Positions 1 through 5,628 of a stretch of DNA of 5,688 bases are shown here, piece by piece. A program made the position numbers and the translations under genes. The notes beneath the pieces were generated by a model, which searched no databases, was not told the DNA's origin, and saw nothing but the letters and a program-made list of their open reading frames with translations. Numbering within the stretch: position 1 is the stretch's first letter; each line of letters opens with the position of its first letter. The DNA is from an uncultured Chthoniobacterales bacterium. Its GTDB lineage: Bacteria; Verrucomicrobiota; Verrucomicrobiia; Chthoniobacterales; CAKUMP01. The stretch lies in contig CAKUMP010000160.1 in assembly GCA_934667795.1 (NCBI GenBank), forward strand, positions 1 to 5,688. The letters are read 5' to 3'.

Positions 1-108
1 GATAAACGGGTTCTGACAACCACTGCGAATCTCCGCGCAGGAAGCCCTCTGGTTGTCCGCGGCCCGGAATGGGGCAAAGGCCAGTTGATCCTGATTCTGA
101 CCATTTAG
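1..108 (+). CDS. 3' end of an unidentified protein gene (partial, 35 codons)
   Basis: Frame 1 is open from the window edge to a TAG at 106-108 and gives 35 residues, ending GQLILILTI. The codons (CTC, CGC, GCG, GTC, CTG, ACC) and the alternating hydrophobic, strand-like pattern look like real coding sequence. The motif with LRAGSPLVVRGPEW faintly recalls the beta-rich C-terminal part of secretin-like proteins, where a TxxxLxxGxPLVV pattern occurs, but the piece is too short to name. By hand count it is about 28% C, well above the genes downstream, so it probably has a different history from the chemosensory cluster. It ends 41 nt before the receptor gene, with no obvious hairpin terminator in between, so read-through transcription is possible. 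Confidence 0.5.
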   Translation, partial: DKRVLTTTANLRAGSPLVVRGPEWGKGQLILILTI

Positions 109-149
109 AATTGTTTCTTGTTAGAGGTGGGGTGGATTCGTTAAAATGA
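109..149 (+). promoter_or_regulatory. Leader of the receptor gene: weak RBS and possible promoter
   Basis: This 41-nt gap contains purine-rich GAGGTGG (124-130) and GGTGGA (131-136), the only ribosome-binding candidates for the ATG at 150; the spacing of about 13 nt or more is long. TTGTTA (118-123) and TAAAAT (142-147) lie 18 bp apart and resemble a sigma70 pair, but transcription would then start at or just inside the gene. I therefore trust the promoter reading little. An in-frame TGA at 147-149 excludes any start upstream of 150. Confidence 0.25.
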
Positions 150-1181
150 ATGGATATGCGCTGGACAATTAATCGTCAGGTTTTGATTGGGTATGGGATT
201 GGTTGGGGTATTTTTATTTTGTTTGGCTGGCAGGTGGAAAGCTTGCGGGAAGAGCCATTTTTTTGGGGGATGCTGGGGGTATTGCTGATATGGAGTGGAG
301 TTTTGTTGGGATGGATATGGGGGAACATACAGAAATCCATGGAACAAATGGAGCGTTCGGAAAATCAACTGGACACTTCATTGGGGCAGGCTCGAAAAAT
401 TTCTGAAACGCAGCAGGAAAAAGCAAAGGCAATCGCGGTGACGACATCCGAAGCCTGTACGACGGTACAGAAAATGGTTGCGACATCCAGTGAATTATTA
501 AGTGCTGCGGATACCATGCATGAGGTATCCCGGACTGTGAGTCGTCTGGCCGGTACGGGAAAAGAGGCTTTGCAGCGAATGGAAAAAATCCGTTCCCAGA
601 CGCGTGAAGCCGCCGGGGTCATTAATGTCCGTCTGGATGAGGTGAATGATAAGGCGGGGAATATTCACGCGGTGGTGACCACTATTACAAAAGTTGCAGA
701 TCAGACGAATTTATTGTCCTTGAATGCAGCCATTGAAGCAGAGAAAGCGGGCGAATATGGAAAAGGATTTGGTGTGGTCGCCAGAGAAATTCGACGACTG
801 GCCGACCAGACCGCTGCATCCACATTGGATATTGAATTGATTGTCAGAGAAATGCTGGAATCCGTTTCTGCCGGAGTTTCTGAAATGGAGAAATTTTCTG
901 ACGAAGTACGTCGCAGTGACCTGGAAGTACAGGAGGTGAATGTGCAATTAGATCAGTTGATCGGAGAGGTGCGGAGGATTGAACCAGGAATCGAATCGAT
1001 GTATCAGGGGATGCAGACGCAGTCACAGGGGGCGAATCAGATCCAGCAGGCGTTGCTTCAGTTGGAGGAAGGTGTACGTAATGCCGTAGGGTCGGTCAAA
1101 GATTCGCATCAGGTCGTGGCACAACTAGATGAAGCGAGAGAAGTGCTGCGGAAAGCAATTAAAAATCTTAAATCTGATTAA
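150..1181 (+). CDS. wspA: WspA-like methyl-accepting chemoreceptor without sensor domain
   Basis: This 343-residue membrane chemoreceptor should seed the signalling array and control the CheA encoded downstream. Two hydrophobic segments (about residues 10-27 and 37-58) are joined by a loop of only about nine residues. A long cytoplasmic coiled-coil hairpin follows. The hairpin tip is unmistakable: VADQTNLLSLNAAIEAEKAG (182-201), then EYGKGFGVVAREIRRLADQT. AEKAGEYG and REIRRLADQTA match the WspA type more than E. coli Tsr, which reads AARAGEQGRGFAVVA. Each helical arm is about 140 residues, as expected for the 40-heptad class. Pseudomonas WspA is over 500 residues with a periplasmic helical bundle and HAMP; both are missing here, although the reading frame is intact. 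I see no C-terminal CheR-tethering pentapeptide (NWxxF type) and no convincing methylation pair. The start at 150 is the first possible in frame; ATG 156 is an alternative. Confidence 0.93.
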   Translation: MDMRWTINRQVLIGYGIGWGIFILFGWQVESLREEPFFWGMLGVLLIWSGVLLGWIWGNIQKSMEQMERSENQLDTSLGQARKISETQQEKAKAIAVTTSEACTTVQKMVATSSELLSAADTMHEVSRTVSRLAGTGKEALQRMEKIRSQTREAAGVINVRLDEVNDKAGNIHAVVTTITKVADQTNLLSLNAAIEAEKAGEYGKGFGVVAREIRRLADQTAASTLDIELIVREMLESVSAGVSEMEKFSDEVRRSDLEVQEVNVQLDQLIGEVRRIEPGIESMYQGMQTQSQGANQIQQALLQLEEGVRNAVGSVKDSHQVVAQLDEAREVLRKAIKNLKSD

Positions 1182-1187
1182 ATATTT

Positions 1188-1616
1188 ATGTTGTATTTAT
1201 GTTGGAACTGCGGAGGACAGGATTATGTATTGCGTCATGAAGTAGTGGAACGGGTCGTCCCTTATGTGGCATTGAAAAATGTCAGACACCGGAGTGAGAC
1301 ATTAGTGGGGGTAATGAATTTTGGTGGAGAAGATGTCCCGGTGATAGATTTTTTAAAAATAGCGGAGGGGCGATATGTGGAAGAAAAATTTGGTGCGAGG
1401 ATTGTGATTTGCGTGCATCCGTTGATAGGTTCCGGGATGGTAGGGATTTTACTGGAAGAGGTGATTGGGACAATAAGGAGAGAAGACACGGGAAAGGGGA
1501 AAGATGATTCCGGAGGGATGCTGGAAATAGAAGGGAAATTATGGAAAGAGTTGCGGATGGAAGATTTGTTGACGGATGATGTTCTGGATGATCTTCGCAT
1601 GGAGGAACTCGTATGA
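1188..1616 (+). CDS. wspB: CheW-like coupling protein, WspB type
   Basis: This 142-residue single-domain CheW homologue is expected to bridge the receptor tip and the CheA P5 domain. The CheW pattern is clear: a first strand ending in YVL (13-15), then EVVERVVPYVALKNV (18-32), GVMNFGGEDVPVIDFLKIAE (41-60), a later strand ARIVICVHP (70-78) and VGILLEEVIGTI (85-96). VVPYVALKNV corresponds to the VLPLVSLKAI stretch I remember from WspB. The nearly invariant Arg before the Gly of the canonical NLRG motif is Gly46 here. The C-terminal end is acidic (about 121-142). It starts 6 nt after the receptor stop with no Shine-Dalgarno sequence in the AT-rich gap, so translation is probably coupled to the receptor gene. 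It overlaps the next gene by 4 nt (ATGA). The gene is very C-poor, about 10% C by hand count. Confidence 0.88.
   Translation: MLYLCWNCGGQDYVLRHEVVERVVPYVALKNVRHRSETLVGVMNFGGEDVPVIDFLKIAEGRYVEEKFGARIVICVHPLIGSGMVGILLEEVIGTIRREDTGKGKDDSGGMLEIEGKLWKELRMEDLLTDDVLDDLRMEELV
1601..1607 (+). promoter_or_regulatory. Ribosome binding site for the second CheW gene
   Basis: GGAGGAA lies within the end of the first CheW gene, with its GGAGG core 7 nt before the ATG at 1613. It is the best Shine-Dalgarno sequence in the window. It supports both the start at 1613 and independent as well as coupled translation through the ATGA overlap at 1613-1616. Confidence 0.75.
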
Positions 1617-2173
1617 AGCACACCGACCTGGCGCTTTTAAATAAGCAATACCCTGTGGGGTGGCAGGATGAGTTAGCGGAAAAAGTGGCGCATCCGGAGG
1701 TGTTGGAATTTCAGGCAAGAGAGGATGAGAGTGGGTATGTACTGGTAGAACTTGCGGAGAAAATTTATGGAATTCCTGTGGAGATTATTTTGCGTGTACG
1801 GAAAGCGGAGCAAGTGTCAAGGTTGCCACATTGCGAAAGTGAGGTCTTATCTGGGTTGACGGTTTTAGATGGTAGAATTGTTCCTGCAGTGGATTTAGCA
1901 AGGGGGATATCGGGGGAAAGTCAGAAGAAGTTTTTCTGGGAAATTTTTTTAAAATCCGAAGAGGGCTATGTCGCGTTGCTGGTAGAACATGTGCTAAAGC
2001 TGGAAAAAATTCCGGATAAAGAAATTTCGAAAAGTTTGGAAGAGGAAAACAGGATGTTTTCAGGGAAGTGGCAGAGTGAAGATGAGAAACAAATTGGTTT
2101 ATTGTCTGCAGAATGGTTTGTCGGACATTTAATGACCATGGTGAAGGGGGGGGAGAAGTGGCGAACTGGTTAA
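1613..2173 (+). CDS. wspD: Second CheW-like coupling protein, WspD type
   Basis: This 186-residue protein has one CheW domain (about residues 40-175) after a roughly 35-residue N-terminal extension. Visible CheW elements are YVLVELAEKIYGIPVEIILR (42-61), VSRLPHCESEVLSGLTVLDG (68-87), RIVPAVDL (88-95), a strand VALLVEHVLKLEKIP (120-134) and a final IGLLSAEWFVGHL (161-173). IYGIPVEIIL and SRLPH parallel the LGLPTRCLVEV and HSLPHR stretches of WspD. The canonical Arg of NLRG is replaced by Asp86. Its place just before cheA fits WspD, but it follows wspB directly with no wspC (CheR) between, and it is shorter than Pseudomonas WspD (about 230 residues). Its 3' end overlaps the CheA reading frame and includes a run of eight G at 2146-2153. 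Confidence 0.82.
   Translation: MKHTDLALLNKQYPVGWQDELAEKVAHPEVLEFQAREDESGYVLVELAEKIYGIPVEIILRVRKAEQVSRLPHCESEVLSGLTVLDGRIVPAVDLARGISGESQKKFFWEIFLKSEEGYVALLVEHVLKLEKIPDKEISKSLEEENRMFSGKWQSEDEKQIGLLSAEWFVGHLMTMVKGGEKWRTG
2146..2153 (+). other. G8 homopolymer in the wspD/cheA overlap
   Basis: Eight consecutive G sit in register with the zero frame of the second CheW gene (codons AAG GGG GGG GAG), forming a G-GGG-GGG heptamer. The CheA frame is the -1 frame here and is open on both sides of the run. The same purine tract (GGGGGGGGAGAA) also serves as the only Shine-Dalgarno candidate for a CheA start at GTG 2158. Confidence 0.7.
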
Positions 2174-3930
2174 ATGACGAAGGGATGATGGATTTGTTTC
2201 GGAGTGATGCGGAGGCGCAGTGTCGGATTTTAACGGATTGTTTATTTGCGCTGGAGGAGCATGAAAGACTGGAGGAAAAAGAAAGCCAGAGCGATTTGTT
2301 AAAGCGGATGATGCGCGCGACACATTCTTTGAAGGGCGCTGCACAGATTGTGGGATTAAAAGAGCTGGTGGAAATTGCCCATGCCCTGGAATCGGAATTT
2401 GAACAAAAAATTCAGACCGCTCAGGAAATCACAGGAGAGGAACTCGATCGCTGGTTTGCAGAAGTGGCACGTGTGGGACAAAAAGGAGGTGTCCCCATGC
2501 AACAATTGGATACGTTGCCTGAACAAATAAATATTTCGGAAGCAGCAAAAGAAGCAACTTTTGCATCTGAAGAAAATAAGCCTCCTCAGGAGGAAGTAGA
2601 AAGAAAAGATGTTCGTCTTGGTGCGGAAAAGCTGGATGAATTATTATATTATGCGGGGCAGAGTATTGTGGTGGGGAACAAACTCATGGCGGATTTAGGA
2701 ATGCTAAGCGAGGGACTTCGCCGGTATCGAAAAAGGCTTGAGCGGGAGGTGCAGCAAAAGGAAGAAATTTCTCAAAAAGCATGGGGAAAAATCCGGGATG
2801 TATTTCTGGAAATGGAAGAAATGATTTTGCGGGATAAAGAGGCGATGGATGCAGGATTTGCAGAACTGGATCGTCTGCACCGTCGCAATTATCAGGAAGT
2901 TGTGGAAGCAAGGTTGCGCCCGTTTGGGGACATCACCACTAGCCTTCGGCTATTGGTAAGAAGCGTGAGTCGGGAGTTAGGAAAAGAAGTTTTGTTGAAA
3001 ATAGTGGGAGAAGAGATCGGAGTGGATCGGGATTTGTTAGATAAGCTGGAAAGTCCCTTGGTACACTTGATAAAGAATGCCTTGGATCATGGGCTGGAGC
3101 TACCCGAAGAGCGGGTGGAAAAAGGGAAGCCCAGAGTCGGTTCATTATATGTGGAAGCGATGCATCAACATGGCTGGCTGATGATTATTCTGGAAGATGA
3201 TGGACGTGGACTGGAACGAGCAAAAATGGAAAGAGTAGCGGTACAACGTGGGAAAATGACGCCGGAACAGGCGGCGGAATTAAACGAGCAGGAGTTGTTC
3301 GCATTTTTATTTTTACCGGGATTGTCGCTGTCCGATAAAATTACAAAAGTTTCGGGACGTGGGGTAGGACTGGATGCGGTGCAGGCTTTTGCGCAACGGT
3401 GGGGAGGGAGTATTCGAATGAGCCATCGCGTGAAAGAGGACGTCAGGGAAGGGGTTCGTGTAGAATTAAGGTTTCCTATTTCACTTTCTTTGATGAAAGC
3501 ACTGGTTGTCAGCGTGGATGGAGAATGCCTGGCTTTTCCGATGGCATGTGTCAAAAAAGTATTGAAAATTAAAACCGAGGAAATTCGAAAAACAGATACT
3601 TTCCAGTGCGGGCAGATTCAGGTAGATAAGGAATTCCTGAGTCTGGTCCAAGGAGCAGTAGTGATGGGGTATCGAAAGGACACAGGGTATGACATACCCC
3701 CAGGAAAAGAGGTCCATGTCCTGATGGTCGAAGGAAGTGGTGGAAAAAAAATCGGTGTCATAGTGGATAACTTTATCGGAGACCAGGAACTGGCTGTACA
3801 ACGTCTGGATACAAAATCAGGAGAAATTAAGCCATTAAGTGCAGCGGCTGTATTACCGGATGGAAAAATTGCATTGGTGATAAATGTGGAGGAGTTCCTT
3901 TTTCTGGCTGGTGAGAATAAAAAAATATAA
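2158..3930 (+). CDS. wspE: CheA-family histidine kinase, WspE type without receiver
   Basis: This array kinase autophosphorylates its HPt domain under receptor/CheW control. Taking GTG 2158 as start it has 590 residues. Domains: HPt about 10-110, with phospho-acceptor His56 in ATHSLKGAA; a charged linker about 115-150 in place of P2; dimerisation P3 from VRLGAEKLDE (about 152); ATPase P4 with N box HLIKNALDHGLE (Asn307), G1 EDDGRG (346-351) and G2 SGRGVGLDAV (399-408); CheW-like P5 about 445-585. LFAFLFLPG and SGRGVGLDAVQ closely match WspE. The protein stops at the end of P5, whereas WspE continues into a receiver domain. The frame is open back to ATG 2113, but that start would overlap wspD by 61 nt and adds a non-homologous Gly-rich stretch. 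GTG 2158 follows a purine-rich RBS; ATG 2185 and 2188 are alternatives, the homology starting near MMDLFRSDAEAQ. Confidence 0.92.
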   Translation: MANWLNDEGMMDLFRSDAEAQCRILTDCLFALEEHERLEEKESQSDLLKRMMRATHSLKGAAQIVGLKELVEIAHALESEFEQKIQTAQEITGEELDRWFAEVARVGQKGGVPMQQLDTLPEQINISEAAKEATFASEENKPPQEEVERKDVRLGAEKLDELLYYAGQSIVVGNKLMADLGMLSEGLRRYRKRLEREVQQKEEISQKAWGKIRDVFLEMEEMILRDKEAMDAGFAELDRLHRRNYQEVVEARLRPFGDITTSLRLLVRSVSRELGKEVLLKIVGEEIGVDRDLLDKLESPLVHLIKNALDHGLELPEERVEKGKPRVGSLYVEAMHQHGWLMIILEDDGRGLERAKMERVAVQRGKMTPEQAAELNEQELFAFLFLPGLSLSDKITKVSGRGVGLDAVQAFAQRWGGSIRMSHRVKEDVREGVRVELRFPISLSLMKALVVSVDGECLAFPMACVKKVLKIKTEEIRKTDTFQCGQIQVDKEFLSLVQGAVVMGYRKDTGYDIPPGKEVHVLMVEGSGGKKIGVIVDNFIGDQELAVQRLDTKSGEIKPLSAAAVLPDGKIALVINVEEFLFLAGENKKI

Positions 3931-3996
3931 AAAATATTTTAAAATCATTATGTGGTTCCTTGTGTGCTCCGTGCTATAAAAGAGAGCATACCTGAA
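3931..3996 (+). promoter_or_regulatory. AT-rich gap before the hybrid kinase; possible secondary promoter
   Basis: This is the only real spacer inside the cluster. It begins with A/T tracts holding small perfect palindromes, AAAATATTTT (3931-3940) and ATTTTAAAAT (3936-3945). TATAAA at 3975-3980 could be a -10 element, but no good -35 lies 16-18 bp upstream. AGAGAG (3981-3986) is a weak ribosome-binding site 10 nt before ATG 3997. No G/C-rich hairpin followed by a T run is present, so transcription probably continues from cheA. If translation began at ATG 3952 the spacer would be 21 nt, but that start has no Shine-Dalgarno sequence. Confidence 0.3.
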
Positions 3997-5628
3997 ATGA
4001 CAAATATGACCGAGGAAAATGAAAACCAGCCGGGTGAAAAACCTGCTAAAATTTTAGTAGTGGATGATCAGGCGATTGTAGGAGCTGCGATTCGTCGTCT
4101 CCTGGTCGATGAGTCCGGTGTAGAAGTGCATGTTTGTCTGGAGGGCGGGGAGGCGTTGGAAACGGCCTTGCGTATTCAGCCGGCAGTGATCTTGCAGGAT
4201 CTGATCATGCCGGATGTGGATGGAATGGAAATTGTAAAAGCCTATCGTCAGGAAAAAGCCCTGAAAGAAGTCCCGATTATTGTTTTATCCAGCAAAGAAG
4301 ATGCAAGCGTGAAAGTAGAGAGCTTCGAAGCAGGAGCAAATGATTATTTAGTCAAGCTTCCTGAATCATTGGAGTTGATTGCGCGGATTCGCTATCAGAT
4401 GAAAATTTATTTTGCCTTAAAAGAGCGAGATGAAGCTATGCGTGCGAAGTCGAGATTTCTGGCGATGATGAGCCATGAGATACGCACGCCTTTAAATGGG
4501 GTACTGGGATTTTCGGATTTGCTGGCGGAATCGGATCTGGATGAAATTCAACTGGGGTATGTGAATACGATCCGGTCCAGTGGAAAAGCTTTATTAACGG
4601 TAATTAATGATATTTTGGATTTTTCTAAAATGGAAGCTGGGAAGCTGGTATTGGAGGTGGAGGATTTTGATGTGGAAAAGTTTTTTCGGGATGTGGCGTA
4701 TTTGTTTGTACCGATGGTGGAAGGGAATTCGAATGAACTAAAATTTTCGTTATCGGAATATGTCCCCAGGAGGCTGGTGGGGGATCATATGCGGATCCGG
4801 CAGATTGTTTCAAACTTATTATCGAATGCCGCAAAGTTTACTCACAACGGGCAAGTTCGTTTGGAAGTGAAACCGGGGCAGGCGGGAGAATTGCTGGAAC
4901 GAACAGGAAAAAAGATCGACGTTGGAGAGAAGGATTTTTTATTGCGGATATCGGTATCGGATACAGGGATCGGGATTCCGGAAGATAAAATCGGGCATTT
5001 GTTTGAAGTGTTTGACCAATTGCATTCGGCGAAAGAAAGCAAATACCAGGGGACAGGGTTAGGATTAACGATTTGCAAGCAATTGAGTGAATTAATGGGG
5101 GGAGGGATATGGTTGCAGCCGGGACGGAAAGCGGGAAGTGAATTTGTCTGTATCCTTCATTTGCAGCATGCCCTGGAAGAACGCAAAAAAGAGGATGGAG
5201 CGTTGCTTTCCCGGACGGAAAAGACACAGATTGAAAACGTCGATCTTTTACGGGTTCTGGTGGTGGATGACAGCATGGTGAATATCAAATTGATCACGCT
5301 GCTGTTATCGAAATATGGGGTGGATTATACGTATGTGATGAATGGAAAAGACGCGCTGGAAGTCATTCAGCGTGGGGAAGTCAATTTGGTATTAATGGAC
5401 ATCCAGATGCCTGAAATGGACGGGCTGGAAGTATCGCGTCGTGTTCGGGAGTGGGAAGTGATGGAAGGACGCGCGTCCATTTCCATTGTGGCACTGACTG
5501 CGAATGTGATGGATGAAGATTTAGAAGAATGCAAAAAAGCAGGAATGGATGATTATCTGCCGAAACCGTTGCAACAGGAAGAGTTGGTCAAGATGTTGAG
5601 GAAAGTGGCGGATCGTTATGATTTATGA
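3997..5628 (+). CDS. WspR-like receiver fused to hybrid histidine kinase (REC-HisKA-HATPase-REC)
   Basis: This soluble 543-residue protein has four modules. REC1 spans about 18-135: acidic pair Asp23/Asp24, phospho-Asp68 in VILQDLIMP, Ser98, Lys120 in NDYLVKLPE. A helix ALKERDEAMRA (140-150) leads directly into HisKA with His160 in MSHEIRTPLNG. HATPase_c has N box Asn277 (NLLSNAAKF), G1 SDTGIGIP (321-328), a phenylalanine box LFEVFDQL and G2 GTGLGL (352-357). REC2 spans about 418-540: Asp424/Asp425, Asp468 in LMDIQMPEMDG, Thr501, Lys523 in LPKPL. REC1 strongly resembles the receiver of WspR (VDDQAIVG, ILQDLIMP, AGANDYLVKLP, RDEA), but the GGDEF domain is replaced by the kinase. All catalytic residues seem intact. 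No transmembrane segment is visible. It is probably the phosphorylation target of the upstream CheA. ATG 3997 is preferred over 3952, which lacks an RBS and adds 15 unmatched residues; ATG 4006 is also possible. Confidence 0.93.
   Translation: MTNMTEENENQPGEKPAKILVVDDQAIVGAAIRRLLVDESGVEVHVCLEGGEALETALRIQPAVILQDLIMPDVDGMEIVKAYRQEKALKEVPIIVLSSKEDASVKVESFEAGANDYLVKLPESLELIARIRYQMKIYFALKERDEAMRAKSRFLAMMSHEIRTPLNGVLGFSDLLAESDLDEIQLGYVNTIRSSGKALLTVINDILDFSKMEAGKLVLEVEDFDVEKFFRDVAYLFVPMVEGNSNELKFSLSEYVPRRLVGDHMRIRQIVSNLLSNAAKFTHNGQVRLEVKPGQAGELLERTGKKIDVGEKDFLLRISVSDTGIGIPEDKIGHLFEVFDQLHSAKESKYQGTGLGLTICKQLSELMGGGIWLQPGRKAGSEFVCILHLQHALEERKKEDGALLSRTEKTQIENVDLLRVLVVDDSMVNIKLITLLLSKYGVDYTYVMNGKDALEVIQRGEVNLVLMDIQMPEMDGLEVSRRVREWEVMEGRASISIVALTANVMDEDLEECKKAGMDDYLPKPLQQEELVKMLRKVADRYDL

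Noticed and set aside
33..62. CCGCG...CGCGG inverted repeat as a terminator
   Set aside because: The arms are only 5 bp with a 20-nt loop, lie inside a coding frame, and are not followed by a T run.
146..172. Eight-codon open frame starting at ATG 146, overlapping the receptor start
   Set aside because: Too short, with no conserved feature; it could be a leader peptide only by guesswork.
1262..1623. Two long minus-strand open frames (119 and 113 codons) opposite the first CheW gene
   Set aside because: They mirror a clear CheW gene. Their Ser/Pro-rich composition is what complementing a purine-rich coding strand produces, and they show no domain.
2113..2157. ATG 2113 as the CheA start
   Set aside because: It would add a Gly-rich stretch overlapping the second CheW gene by 61 nt, with no match to WspE. 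GTG 2158 next to the purine-rich tract is more likely.
3952..3996. ATG 3952 as the hybrid kinase start
   Set aside because: No Shine-Dalgarno sequence lies in the A/T tract upstream and the extra 15 residues are not receiver-like. ATG 3997 has at least a weak AGAGAG 10 nt upstream.
3165..5227. Minus-strand open frames up to 129 codons opposite CheA and the hybrid kinase
   Set aside because: They lie opposite well-supported kinase domains with intact motifs, have no ribosome-binding support and no recognisable protein features.
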